The position numbers were made by a program, and so were the translations under genes. Under the pieces are notes generated by a model, which worked only from the letters and a program-made list of their open reading frames with translations, was not told the origin of the DNA and made no database searches. 55,106 bases of DNA from UBA1732 sp045114455 (GTDB lineage Bacteria; Verrucomicrobiota; Lentisphaeria; Victivallales; UBA1829): assembly GCA_045114455.1 (NCBI GenBank), contig JBGUKN010000095.1:1-55106 (forward strand), read 5' to 3'. Numbering within the stretch: position 1 is the stretch's first letter; each line of letters begins with the position of its first letter. Below, in pieces: positions 1 to 8,436 of the stretch.

Positions 1-207
1 CTCCAGCGCGTCGAGGTCGTCGGCCTCGGAGGTGCCGGGAACCGGCGCGGTCAGAATCCTGAGATCAGCCGGATGTTCGCCCTCCCACGATCCGACCAGA
101 CAGGTCACATCGTGCCCGCGGTCCGCGGCTGCCTCGGCGGCGCGCAGGAAATCCGTCTGAAGGCCGCTGTAGGGGAAATACCGGGCGATGACGAACAGAA
201 TCTTCAT
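1..207 (-). CDS. WaaG/RfaG-like glycosyltransferase, N-terminal part
   Basis: Only the first 69 codons are in the window; the gene runs off the left edge. The protein opens MKILFVIARYFPYSGLQTD, followed by FLRAAEAAADRGHDV and a GSWEG segment. This closely follows the N-terminus of LPS core glucosyltransferase WaaG (a KYFPFGGLQRDF-type start and a later SWEGD), the first Rossmann fold of a GT4 enzyme that would add a sugar to a lipid-linked acceptor at the inner face of the cytoplasmic membrane. The ATG overlaps the epmA stop as ATGA, so the two are probably cotranslated. The family call rests on this fragment alone and the acceptor is unknown. Confidence 0.72.
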   Translation of the reverse strand, partial: MKILFVIARYFPYSGLQTDFLRAAEAAADRGHDVTCLVGSWEGEHPADLRILTAPVPGTSEADDLDALE

Positions 208-1139
208 GGTTCCGGCTCGTCGTCAAGCGGGAAGTCGATCTGCGACAGGGAATCCGCCCCGGCAAGGAGCATCACGAGACGGTCGAATCCGAGCGCGGAC
301 CCGGCAGCGGGCGGCATCCCGCGGTCGATCGCATCCAGAAACGCCGTCGGCTCCGGGTACTCCGTGAGGCCGAGGCGCTTGCGCGTGGCGCGGGCGGCAG
401 CGAACCGTTCCCGCTGGACGACCGGGTCGATCAGCTCGCTGTAGGTATTCGCCAGCTCGACGCCCGCCACATAGACCTCCCAGCGTTCGGCGAGGGTCGG
501 ATCGGATGCTTTCGCGCGGGCAAACGCCCCGAAACGGACCGGATAGTCGATAAGCACGCACGGACGGTCCTTCGGCAGATTCGGCTCGACTTTTTCCACA
601 AGAATTTCCTCGAACACCGATTCCTGTTCCGCGACCTCGTCGGCGGAGACGCCGGCGAACCTTTGAAACGCCTCGCGAACGGGGAGCAAAGTCCATTCGC
701 CGCCCAGTTCGACCTCATAGCCGCGGGATTTGATCTTCGTGCCGCCAGTGCATGAGATGGCAGCCTCAATAATGATCGAACGGATCGTTTCCAGCAGCTC
801 CAAGTAGTCGGCGTGCGCCATGTAGAATTCGAGCATATCGAACTCGGTGCGGTGCAATCTGCCGCGTTCGCCCGCCCGGAAACACGGCCCGATCTGGTAG
901 ATGCGGTCCATGCCCGCGCAGAGCAGCCGCTTCATCTCGAGTTCGGGGGAAGTGCGCAAAAAGAACGCGCCCGACGGGGGAGCGTCGATATACTCCTCCG
1001 CCGCGGGCGCTGCGATGCGGACCGGGGTCGTGACCTCGGTAAAACCGCGTTTGTCGAACCCTGCCCGGACCGCGGCCAGCACGCGGGCGCGAAATTTCAG
1101 CGCCGCGACGGTCTGCTGAAGCCGGGTAAAGGGGTCCAC
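204..1139 (-). CDS. epmA: EF-P beta-lysine ligase (EpmA/PoxA/GenX family)
   Basis: This is a 311-residue paralogue of the class II lysyl-tRNA synthetase catalytic core without an anticodon-binding domain, the length expected for EpmA (about 325). Motif 2 is seen as CFRAGERGRLHRTEFDMLEF near residues 87-106 and motif 3 as GSALGFDRLVML near the C-terminus. In the known family it attaches lysine or (R)-beta-lysine to the conserved lysine of EF-P. It lies 14 bp downstream of efp in the same direction, which strongly supports the call. The start is GTG at 1139, preceded by AAAGG with suitable spacing. The partner EpmB (lysine 2,3-aminomutase) is not in this window. Confidence 0.93.
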   Translation of the reverse strand: MDPFTRLQQTVAALKFRARVLAAVRAGFDKRGFTEVTTPVRIAAPAAEEYIDAPPSGAFFLRTSPELEMKRLLCAGMDRIYQIGPCFRAGERGRLHRTEFDMLEFYMAHADYLELLETIRSIIIEAAISCTGGTKIKSRGYEVELGGEWTLLPVREAFQRFAGVSADEVAEQESVFEEILVEKVEPNLPKDRPCVLIDYPVRFGAFARAKASDPTLAERWEVYVAGVELANTYSELIDPVVQRERFAAARATRKRLGLTEYPEPTAFLDAIDRGMPPAAGSALGFDRLVMLLAGADSLSQIDFPLDDEPEP

Positions 1140-1153
1140 GGTTCAGCCTTTTG

Positions 1154-1729
1154 TCAGCCCTTGCTGACGCGTTCGGCGTATTCTCCGGTGCGGGTGTCGA
1201 TGCGGATCGTGTCGCCGACGTTGATGAAGAGCGGGACCATGACGTCGTAGCCGTTGTCGGTCTTGGCGGGCTTCATCACGTTGGAGCTGGCGGTGTCGCC
1301 GCGGACGCCGGGTTCGGTCTCGGCAACCACCTTCTCGATGAAGGTCGGGAGGGTGATGTCGATGAGCTTGCCGTTGAAGAACAGTCCCTGGCAGAGGGCT
1401 TCCTCGATCAGGAAGTAGGTGCGCTTGCCGAGGGCTTCCTCGTTGATGGAGATCTCTTCGTAGGTCTCGGCATCGCTGAAGACGTAGTTCTGGCCGTCGT
1501 GGTAGGAATAGTACATGTCGCGTTCTTCGAGGTTCGGGATGCCGACCTTGTCGACGGGGCGGTAGGTGCGGTCCATCGTGCTGCCGTTGATCATGCTTTT
1601 CAGCTTGCAGCGGTAGAGCGCGGTGCCCTTGCCGGGCTTGCAGAATTCAAAATCGGTGATGACGTACGGCTGGCCGTCGATTTCAACTTTGAGACCTTTC
1701 TTCAGGTCTGCGGCATCATACATTGCCAT
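1154..1729 (-). CDS. efp: Elongation factor P
   Basis: EF-P binds ribosomes stalled on polyproline stretches and promotes peptide bond formation. The 191-residue product has the usual length and three-domain layout, with the N-terminal KOW-like domain carrying KPGKG. With the ATG at 1729, giving MAMYDAADLKKG, the modifiable lysine is exactly residue 34, as in E. coli EF-P. An upstream in-frame ATG at 1795 would add 22 residues and shift this, so it was rejected; the chosen start also has GGAG about 6 bases upstream. The modifying enzyme epmA follows directly. A promoter lies at 1778-1805. Confidence 0.97.
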   Translation of the reverse strand: MAMYDAADLKKGLKVEIDGQPYVITDFEFCKPGKGTALYRCKLKSMINGSTMDRTYRPVDKVGIPNLEERDMYYSYHDGQNYVFSDAETYEEISINEEALGKRTYFLIEEALCQGLFFNGKLIDITLPTFIEKVVAETEPGVRGDTASSNVMKPAKTDNGYDVMVPLFINVGDTIRIDTRTGEYAERVSKG

Positions 1730-1777
1730 GATATTTTCTCCGTTTGCTGATGGGTTGCGGATTAAAGTCAAAAAAAT

Positions 1778-1805
1778 AATATAGCATAAAATCACACTTT
1801 TGCAA
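1778..1805 (-). promoter_or_regulatory. sigma-70-type promoter of efp
   Basis: On the minus strand, -35 TTGCAA, a 16-bp spacer and -10 TATATT preceded by TGC (extended -10). It lies about 50 bases upstream of the efp ATG and matches the pattern seen at other genes in the window. Confidence 0.6.
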
Positions 1806-1882
1806 GATGTTGCGCCGGAAAAACCTTGTCTTCCCGTGAAAAAAAGTGCGACTTCGTACCGGATATGCGTACGGAAACGAAA

Positions 1883-3559
1883 TCAGAAAAGGCCGTCGAC
1901 CGTACCGTCGTCCGCGATATGGATGCGCTCCGCGGCGGGCGAGGACGGCAGACCGGGCATCGTCATAATGTCTCCCGCGAGGGCCACAACGAAACCCGCA
2001 CCGGCGGAGATCTTCAGGTCGCGGATCAGCAGATCGAATCCCTCCGGCGCGCCGGCGAGCGACTGATCCCCGGTAAAGCTGTAGGGCGTCTTGGCAACAC
2101 AGACGGGTATGGAGTCTCCGCCGTATTTCGCAAGCAGTTCCAGCTGGCGTTCCGCCTCTTCCGTGAAGACGGCGCCGCGTCCGCGATAGACGCGACGGAC
2201 GATCGTATTGAGCTTCTCCCGCAGGGACATGCCTTCGAGCGGATAAACGAATTCCGTTTCCGCATTGGCGTTCCTTTCGCAGAGCTCCATCACAACGTCG
2301 GCGAGTTCAAGGCCGCCTTCTCCGCCCTTTGCCCAGACTTCGGAAAGCACGGTGCGGACGCCCATGGAAGCGCATGCGTCCATGACGAGATCGAGTTCGG
2401 CCTGCGTGTCGGCGGGGAACCTGTTCACGGCGACGACCGCGGGGAGCCGGAAGACGTTTACGAGGTTGTCGAGATGGCGGAGCAGGTTCGGGAGGCCGCG
2501 TTCGAGCGCGGCGAGGTCTTCGTGTTCCAGCTCGTTCTTTGCGAGGCCGCCGTGCATCTTCAGCGCACGGATCGTGACAACAAGCACGGCCGCGGCGGGG
2601 TTGAGACCGCCGAGACGGCATTTGATGTCGATGAACTTCTCCGCGCCCAGGTCGGCGCCGAACCCGGCTTCCGTGACCGTGTAGTCGGCGAGCTTGAGAG
2701 CAAGCCGGGTCGCCAGCAGGGAGTTGCAGCCGTGCGCGATGTTCGCGAAGGGACCGCCGTGGATCAGGACGGGCGTCCCTTCCAGCGTCTGCACGAGGTT
2801 CGGCTTGATCGCCTCCTTCAGCAGGACAGCCGCGGCTTCGGCGGCGTGGAGATCGCCCGCGGTGACGGGTTCGCCGTGGACATTGTACGCCACGATCACG
2901 TCCGCGATGCGGCGTTTGAGGTCGGCAATGCCGGACGCCAGGCAGAGCACGGCCATCAGTTCGGAAGCCGCCGTGATCTCGAATCCGGCCTGGCGGACGT
3001 ATCCGCCTTTTCCCTTTGTTTGCAGCTCGATATGGCGCAGGGCGCGGTCGTTCATGTCCAGGCAGCGTTTCAGCACCACGCGATCCGGGTCGATCTGAAG
3101 CGCATTCCCGTGGAAGATATGGTTATCCGTCATGGCGACCAGCAGATTGTTCGCCGCGCAAACGGCATGGAAGTCGCCCGTGAAATGCAGATTGATGTCC
3201 TCCATCGGGATGACCTGCGCCCAGCCGCCGCCCGCCGCGCCGCCCTTGCGTCCGAAGACGGGTCCGAGGGAGGGCTCGCGAATCGCGGCAACCGCCTTTT
3301 TCCCGCGGCGCCGGAGCGCGTCGGTCAGGCCGATGGTCGTGGTCGTTTTTCCTTCGCCCGCCGGAGTCGGCGTGATCGCGGTCACGAGGATGAGATGTCC
3401 GTCAGGCTTCCCGGCGAGGCGTTCGAGTACACCCGGTTCGAGCTTGGCTTTATTGCGCCCGTACGGGGCATAATCCGTTTCGGAGAGGCCGATCGAGGCG
3501 GCGATCTGCGAGATCGGACGGCAGGGGACGCCGGCCGCTATTTCGAGGTCAGATTTCAT
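1883..3559 (-). CDS. fhs: Formate-tetrahydrofolate ligase
   Basis: This enzyme makes 10-formyl-THF from formate, THF and ATP in the cytoplasm. The 558-residue protein has the usual family length. It carries the ATP-binding loop PAGEGKTTT at residues 66-74 (Lys71) and the conserved stretches REPSLGPVFGRKGGAAGGG and FTGDFHA. The start MKSDLEIA is a standard FTHFS N-terminus. It sits alone between two promoters, so it is probably monocistronic. FolD, which interconverts the product with methylene-THF, is encoded at 53219-54112. Whether the enzyme works in assimilation or in acetogenic-style metabolism cannot be told from here. Confidence 0.97.
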   Translation of the reverse strand: MKSDLEIAAGVPCRPISQIAASIGLSETDYAPYGRNKAKLEPGVLERLAGKPDGHLILVTAITPTPAGEGKTTTTIGLTDALRRRGKKAVAAIREPSLGPVFGRKGGAAGGGWAQVIPMEDINLHFTGDFHAVCAANNLLVAMTDNHIFHGNALQIDPDRVVLKRCLDMNDRALRHIELQTKGKGGYVRQAGFEITAASELMAVLCLASGIADLKRRIADVIVAYNVHGEPVTAGDLHAAEAAAVLLKEAIKPNLVQTLEGTPVLIHGGPFANIAHGCNSLLATRLALKLADYTVTEAGFGADLGAEKFIDIKCRLGGLNPAAAVLVVTIRALKMHGGLAKNELEHEDLAALERGLPNLLRHLDNLVNVFRLPAVVAVNRFPADTQAELDLVMDACASMGVRTVLSEVWAKGGEGGLELADVVMELCERNANAETEFVYPLEGMSLREKLNTIVRRVYRGRGAVFTEEAERQLELLAKYGGDSIPVCVAKTPYSFTGDQSLAGAPEGFDLLIRDLKISAGAGFVVALAGDIMTMPGLPSSPAAERIHIADDGTVDGLF

Positions 3560-3595
3560 GTTGAATATCCTTGTGTCAGTAAAATATAACTTTGT

Positions 3596-3624
3596 AATAT
3601 ACCATCATCCCGCACAAAATGCAA
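3596..3624 (-). promoter_or_regulatory. promoter of fhs
   Basis: Minus strand: -35 TTGCAT, 17-bp spacer, -10 TATATT with an extended TGG just upstream. It is about 40 bases before the fhs ATG. Confidence 0.65.
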
Positions 3625-3626
3625 AT

Positions 3627-4724
3627 TCACGAGGAAAAAACAAGCGATTCCGCAACGTCGTTCCAGAACGCCAGGCCACGTTCCGTGGGCGCGACGGCGT
3701 CCTCCGAGAGCGTCACGAGGCCGCGTTCCGCAAGTTCATTCAGCTGGTCCGTGAATTCGTCCCACGAACACCCAGCCGCTGCTTCGAACTCCCGCCGCGT
3801 CCAGCCCCGTACGGTGCGAAGCCCCATCATCAGGATTTCGCCGTGGCGCGCCCGCCTCGGGATACGGTCGATTTCCGGCGGCGCGCCGTCCAGCCATGCC
3901 CGCAAGTCGGAAACCTGCGTCCAGCGGTCGGTCCCATCAAACGAACAGGCGGCAGGACCGAGCCCGAGATAGGTCTGTCCGTGCCAGACGTTGGAATTGT
4001 GAAGCGACTCGAAGCCGGGACGCGCGTAATTGCTGATCTCGTACCGGGGAAGGCCCGCACCTCCGAGGGTCACGCCGGCCTGTTCCCACATGGTTTCGGA
4101 GAGGGCGTCGTCCTCTCTCCTGCCGGCGATTCTGTCGGCGAACGGCGTACCGGGTTCGGGCGTAACACTGTATGCCGAGATATGCTCGGGATCGAGTTCA
4201 AGCGCGCGCGCCAGGTCGCGCCGCCACAGTTCGGGCGTTTCCCCTGGCAGTCCGTACATCAGGTCAAGCCCGAGGTTGCGGAGTCCGGCTTCCCGCAGGT
4301 TCCGAACCGCTTCCTCCGGACCCGGCCCCGGATGGTTTCGGCGGCCGATTGCTTCCCGCAGAACGGGATCGAACGACTGAACACCCAGCGAAACGCGGTT
4401 TGCGAACGAGGCCAGGACGGCAGCCTTTTCCGGCGTGACGGTAAAAGGGTTCGCCTCAATGGAAACCTCATTGGCGGCAGGCGCCGCTTCGCGGACGGCG
4501 GCAAAGAGGCGCAACAGAATATCTTCCGGCAGAAGCGACGGCGTACCGCCTCCGAAATAGACGGTTTCGGCAGCTCCGAGGCGCGGGACATTCTCTTCGA
4601 GTTGAAAAAGGATGCGATCGAGCCACCGGCGGATCAGCGCGCCGTCGGGCGCAGGCTCGGAATAAAACGCGCAGTAATCGCACTTCCCGGCACAAAACGG
4701 CACGTGGATGTAGAGATTCCGCAT
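3627..4724 (-). CDS. hemW: Radical SAM heme chaperone HemW-like protein
   Basis: A 365-residue radical SAM protein of the HemW/HemN family. The iron-sulfur motif CAGKCDYCAF has cysteines at residues 11, 15 and 18. YFGGGTPSLL and GLQS/GVQSFD-type motifs follow, and the C-terminal HemN_C-type domain includes GLGPAACSF. HemW proteins bind heme and deliver it to respiratory enzymes; they are often mis-annotated as coproporphyrinogen dehydrogenase, and the length and short N-terminus favour HemW. The ATG overlaps the upstream surA-like stop by one base (TGATG), showing translational coupling. Confidence 0.9.
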   Translation of the reverse strand: MRNLYIHVPFCAGKCDYCAFYSEPAPDGALIRRWLDRILFQLEENVPRLGAAETVYFGGGTPSLLPEDILLRLFAAVREAAPAANEVSIEANPFTVTPEKAAVLASFANRVSLGVQSFDPVLREAIGRRNHPGPGPEEAVRNLREAGLRNLGLDLMYGLPGETPELWRRDLARALELDPEHISAYSVTPEPGTPFADRIAGRREDDALSETMWEQAGVTLGGAGLPRYEISNYARPGFESLHNSNVWHGQTYLGLGPAACSFDGTDRWTQVSDLRAWLDGAPPEIDRIPRRARHGEILMMGLRTVRGWTRREFEAAAGCSWDEFTDQLNELAERGLVTLSEDAVAPTERGLAFWNDVAESLVFSS

Positions 4725-5764
4725 CAGTAGTAAAAGCGGCGGATCACAGCATCCCGCCGGATCTGTTCTTCATATTCTTTGCGCTTCTCGGCGGCTTTCA
4801 CCTTATACAGGGCTTCGCGCACCTCGCGGTTGGCCTGGCTGAACGGAATGAGCTTGGCCGGTTCGATGCCGATGACACGAAGGAAGAAGAACGCCTCGGG
4901 CGCTTCAATAGGTCCGACCACGTCGCCTTCCTTTTTGTCTTTCAGCGCTTCGATGAATTCCGGACGGAGCTTGTTCCGTTCGGCGCCCTCGGTGATGCCT
5001 CCCGAAGAAGCAGTCGCGCCGTCGGATTTCTCAAGCACGAGACGCGTGAAATTCTTCTGGGAGGAGTCCTCGTCAAGCTCCTTGCGGATCGACTTGACGA
5101 CTGCTCCCGGATCGCCGCCCGCGGAACCGGCGGTCACATTGATCTGAAGCAGCTGAAGCGATATCTTTTCCGGGATGGTCCATTTTTCCGGGTGGGCCTT
5201 GTAATCCTCGTATACTTCCTTCGGGGTGACGTCCACGTGGTGGTTGCAGTCGCGCATCAGGAGCACCTCGACGGCGATCCGTTCCTTGGCCTGTTCACGG
5301 AGGCGTTCCGGCGTGATGCCGAATGGCAGAAGGCTTTTTTCGAGGGCAGTACGGGATTCCGCGCCGCTGGTGCGCACGAATTCGTCCAGCAGATTCTCGA
5401 TCTCCTGGCGCGGGATGTCGAACGGGGCCGTCTTGTATTTCTCGTAAATGAGCTTGCGGGTCACGATCTGCTCGACCGTTTCCTCGCGGAGCTTGCGCGT
5501 TTCGGAGAACAGGCGCTCGCCCGAATAAATGCCGGCAAGCTCCTTCTCGCGGCTTCCGGTCTCAAGGATCACGTCCAGCAGGGTGATCGGTTCACCGTTC
5601 ACGGACACCAGGACCGAATCAATGCGCGTGCCCGGCAGGGGAATCGGGACGGCGGCGGACGTGACCGCGGCTGCCGGTTCGTCGGCCGCAGCCGGATACG
5701 AATGCAGAACGGGGACGGCACATACGGCAAGGGCCAGGCCCGGCAGAAGATTTCTGATCGTCAT
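4724..5764 (-). CDS. SurA-like periplasmic peptidyl-prolyl isomerase/chaperone
   Basis: A 346-residue exported protein. The N-terminus MTIRNLLPGLALAVCAVPVL is a signal peptide, probably cut near PAAADEP. Residues about 45-170 form the SurA_N-type helical chaperone domain (VNGEPITLLDV, then EQIVTRKLIYEKY). A single parvulin-like domain follows near residues 200-310, with SSGGITEGAERNKLRPEF and GDVVGPIEAPEAFFFLRV. E. coli SurA has two parvulin domains, so this is a shorter relative. It should help fold outer-membrane proteins. It is the first gene of a pair with hemW. Confidence 0.85.
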   Translation of the reverse strand: MTIRNLLPGLALAVCAVPVLHSYPAAADEPAAAVTSAAVPIPLPGTRIDSVLVSVNGEPITLLDVILETGSREKELAGIYSGERLFSETRKLREETVEQIVTRKLIYEKYKTAPFDIPRQEIENLLDEFVRTSGAESRTALEKSLLPFGITPERLREQAKERIAVEVLLMRDCNHHVDVTPKEVYEDYKAHPEKWTIPEKISLQLLQINVTAGSAGGDPGAVVKSIRKELDEDSSQKNFTRLVLEKSDGATASSGGITEGAERNKLRPEFIEALKDKKEGDVVGPIEAPEAFFFLRVIGIEPAKLIPFSQANREVREALYKVKAAEKRKEYEEQIRRDAVIRRFYY

Positions 5765-5831
5765 GGTTTTCTCGTCCTCGGTTCGGTTTGCTTGTGTTAG
5801 GTTCCCGGTTGTCCGGAAAAAAGATTTGTTT

Positions 5832-5859
5832 ACAATAGCATGAATTTGCGAAAAATCAA
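5832..5859 (-). promoter_or_regulatory. promoter of surA-like/hemW
   Basis: Minus strand: -35 TTGATT, 16-bp spacer, -10 TATTGT with extended TGC. The -35 overlaps the stop codon of the upstream dehydrogenase gene by a few bases. Confidence 0.45.
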
Positions 5860-7154
5860 GGTTGGACGGTCATAAGATGCATGACGGCGTCCGCGGCTTC
5901 CGGCAGAAGACCGAGCTCATCCAGCACGTCCAGGATCGTGTAGCGGTTCCGGATCAGCTGGGCCGCCAGGATGCCGTGGCTGAACTGGGCGGCGTCAAGG
6001 CCGATTTCCGCGGGCGTGACCGGACAGGACGCGGCACGGAACATGTCCTTCAGCTTGCCGAACGGGATCAGGCACTCGGCGGTACGTTTCGCAAGGGCGT
6101 CCCAGTGGGCGAAAATCAGCTCGCGGCGTCCGTCCAGAGCCTTTCCGGTCAGGAATTTGCCCATCGCGATCTCTCCGGTCTTCGCGCCGTAGCACCCGCG
6201 GGAAAGCAGTGCATCGACCTCGGCGCGGCGTTCGGATTCAGTCCGGGGCGGACGTGCGTTGACACGCGCCCAGGCGGCATCATGGCCGACGAAAAGCCAT
6301 TCCATAAGCGCAGTGGAGGCGAGCGTGCCGATGCCGACCTTGAAGCCATGCGACACGGGAACGCCCTCGAACATGAGGTTCTCCATCTCCCAAAGGTGAC
6401 TGATCATATGCTCGGCGCCGCTGGCGGGACGGGATTCCCGGTACATCTGCATGGAGTAGCCCGTCGCGGCAAGCCCCAGGAAGATCGCGCCGATGTCGGC
6501 GGGATCGGAGATCCATTTGCGCAGGTCCTTCTGAACCAGATCCCACACATCGGCGCGGATCGGCTCGATCCCGAGCTCGTCGGCGATCACCCAGTCCGCG
6601 CCGCCCGCGACCTTTGCGGTCAGGTCGGCGTAACCGGAAGCGGCCATCGGAGCGGGCGCGGCTTTCAGGACGTCGGTATCGGCTGCGACCGCAAGCGGGG
6701 CAAGGCAGGGCAGCGTCTTTTTCAGTCCGTTGTCCGTCATGGCCGCGCCATAGGACGTGTAACCGTCCACGGAACTTGCCGTTGGGACACAGAGATAACG
6801 ATGGCGCGTGACCGCCGAGGCGCGTTTCACGAGGTCGTTGATCGTGCCGCCGCCGACCGAAACCGGCACGCAGTCGAACGGCATGGCTTCGGTCAGGCGC
6901 GGAGTCAGCGCGTTGTCCGCATGGATCATCGGAACGGCGGGGAAGATGAAAGGCTCGTGCGGGTCGAGTCCGGCGGCCTTCAGGATGTCGAACAGGGCGG
7001 CCCCGGCGGCCTTCCAGGTGTTTTCATCGGCCACGATCCAGGGACGGCGCGACTGAAAACAGCGGCGGACCAGTTCCGGCACGTCGCGCAGCGCGCCGGA
7101 ATCCATCACAAAGGCTTCGGTTTCCATTCCGGGCGGGATCGGCAGTAAATTCAT
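5856..7154 (-). CDS. sn-glycerol-1-phosphate dehydrogenase family protein (EgsA/AraM-like)
   Basis: A 432-residue member of the iron-containing alcohol dehydrogenase superfamily, closest in motifs to G1P dehydrogenase. The dinucleotide-binding GGGTINDLVK is at residues 101-110, PTASSVDGYTS follows at about 124, and SRPASGAEHMISH at 241-253. Candidate metal ligands are Asp177, His253 and His269. The known reaction reduces dihydroxyacetone phosphate to sn-glycerol-1-phosphate with NAD(P)H. Bacterial homologues (AraM) exist, but the product's use varies. The ATG has AAGGAG upstream and the gene follows the HTH gene by 18 bp. Substrate is inferred from family motifs only. Confidence 0.82.
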   Translation of the reverse strand: MNLLPIPPGMETEAFVMDSGALRDVPELVRRCFQSRRPWIVADENTWKAAGAALFDILKAAGLDPHEPFIFPAVPMIHADNALTPRLTEAMPFDCVPVSVGGGTINDLVKRASAVTRHRYLCVPTASSVDGYTSYGAAMTDNGLKKTLPCLAPLAVAADTDVLKAAPAPMAASGYADLTAKVAGGADWVIADELGIEPIRADVWDLVQKDLRKWISDPADIGAIFLGLAATGYSMQMYRESRPASGAEHMISHLWEMENLMFEGVPVSHGFKVGIGTLASTALMEWLFVGHDAAWARVNARPPRTESERRAEVDALLSRGCYGAKTGEIAMGKFLTGKALDGRRELIFAHWDALAKRTAECLIPFGKLKDMFRAASCPVTPAEIGLDAAQFSHGILAAQLIRNRYTILDVLDELGLLPEAADAVMHLMTVQP

Positions 7155-7172
7155 AGCGGGATCTCCTTGTTA

Positions 7173-8429
7173 TCACATTCCCTGGGAGGGATATCCGCCG
7201 AACTGCGGGATCGAATTATTCTGAACAGGCGTGGCGGAACGCCGGGCGTTTGCCGCGTCGGCTTCGGCCTTCTTCCGCGCTTCCGCCTCGGCATCGGCTC
7301 GCTTGTTTGCGGCGGCGAGGTCGTCTTTCAGCGCCTGGTTCTTCTCCCGGAGGTCCGCGATCCTGCCGGATGCCACGTCAAGCTCCTCATTGAGTTTTTC
7401 AACCTCCTTGCCGCGTTCGATCTGGGCGGCGAGTTCGTCACGGAGTTTACGGAGTTCTTCCTCACGGGCGGGTTCGCCGGAAACGGCCTGGTTCAGGCGT
7501 TCCTGAAGGGTGTCGATCTGATGAAGGAGCTTGAGGCGTTCGGCGGCGAACTGTTCCTTTTCAAGTGCGATCTGCGCTTCGAACCGCGCCTGCTGCGCCT
7601 CCATCGCCGAGCCGCTGCTCCGTTTCATCTCCTCAATGGCCGCCTCGAACGCCGCACGCTGAGCGGGAAGGTCTGCCCGTATCTTTTGAAGTTCGTCGTT
7701 CATGCCGGACACGCGTCCCTCCATGCCGGATACGCGTCCCTCCATGCCGGATACGCTGCCCGCGAGCCCGGACACGCTGCCGGACAGGCCGCCGACGTCG
7801 GCGCGGAGGGCATTCTCCCTCGATTCCGACCCTGCGGAGAGCGCGGCAATGGCGGACGCGGCATCGCGGCTCGCAGCAGTATTGTCGCGCTGGACGAGGA
7901 AATTGACGTAGAAAAGCGCCAGGAACCCCGCCAAAACCACAATAATCATGACCGCCACGGCAAGCATCAGACGCAGACGCCGGGCGGAAGCGTCGGCCTT
8001 CCGGTCGACCGCGCTCATGGCGTCGCACAGGTCGGCGAACTTCGCGCCGAGCAGATCGTACAGCTCGTCGGGATTCTCCTGTTTCACCATGGGATAGCCC
8101 TGCGGTCCCGGATCCGCGGCCTCCTGTTCCGGCGCGGATGCATTGGAGGCGGCTCCGGAGGATTCCGGCGGCTCCACGGTGGGATGGACGGGGAAGATGC
8201 GTTCCAGCTCGCCGTCGATGTCGCCGATGGACCGACCGGCGGTACGAAGTTCGGCGACCTTGCAGAGGACGGAGAGGGTGCGTTCCGTATAGAAACGGCG
8301 GCGCCCCTGCGTCTGAAGCTCGATGAACCGGGCATATTTGCCGAGCCAGTCGGTGATGGTCGTCCGGGGCACGCCGACCTGCTCGGCCAGGTCGCTGATC
8401 GAATAAAGGTTGTGACTGTCTGGATTCAT
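7173..8429 (-). CDS. MerR-like HTH protein with transmembrane segment and long coiled coil
   Basis: Unrecognised at family level. A MerR-type winged-helix segment occupies residues 8-80 (LYSISDLAEQVGVPRTTITD, then RRRFYTERTL). A Pro/Ala-rich linker follows, then one hydrophobic helix at about 151-178, a seven-residue repeat at 213-247 and a long charged coiled coil to about residue 395. The membrane segment is internal, so the HTH would face the cytoplasm and the coiled coil the periplasm. I chose the ATG at 8429 over 8471 because AGGAGG lies 11 bases upstream and the MerR fold starts directly after. The gene sits between ribF and the G1P dehydrogenase. A role in membrane-linked DNA binding is inference. 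Confidence 0.7.
   Translation of the reverse strand: MNPDSHNLYSISDLAEQVGVPRTTITDWLGKYARFIELQTQGRRRFYTERTLSVLCKVAELRTAGRSIGDIDGELERIFPVHPTVEPPESSGAASNASAPEQEAADPGPQGYPMVKQENPDELYDLLGAKFADLCDAMSAVDRKADASARRLRLMLAVAVMIIVVLAGFLALFYVNFLVQRDNTAASRDAASAIAALSAGSESRENALRADVGGLSGSVSGLAGSVSGMEGRVSGMEGRVSGMNDELQKIRADLPAQRAAFEAAIEEMKRSSGSAMEAQQARFEAQIALEKEQFAAERLKLLHQIDTLQERLNQAVSGEPAREEELRKLRDELAAQIERGKEVEKLNEELDVASGRIADLREKNQALKDDLAAANKRADAEAEARKKAEADAANARRSATPVQNNSIPQFGGYPSQGM
7689..7793 (-). repeat. 21-bp tandem repeat coding heptads
   Basis: About five copies of a 21-bp unit within the HTH/coiled-coil gene encode SGMEGRV-like heptads (SGSV-SGLAGSV-SGMEGRV-SGMEGRV). The two central units are nearly identical in DNA, suggesting recent duplication. 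Confidence 0.8.
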
Positions 8430-8436
8430 GGGTGTT

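Noticed and set aside
1826..3589. A 587-codon open frame on the plus strand
   Set aside because: It is the antisense of fhs with no domain; fhs itself is certain.
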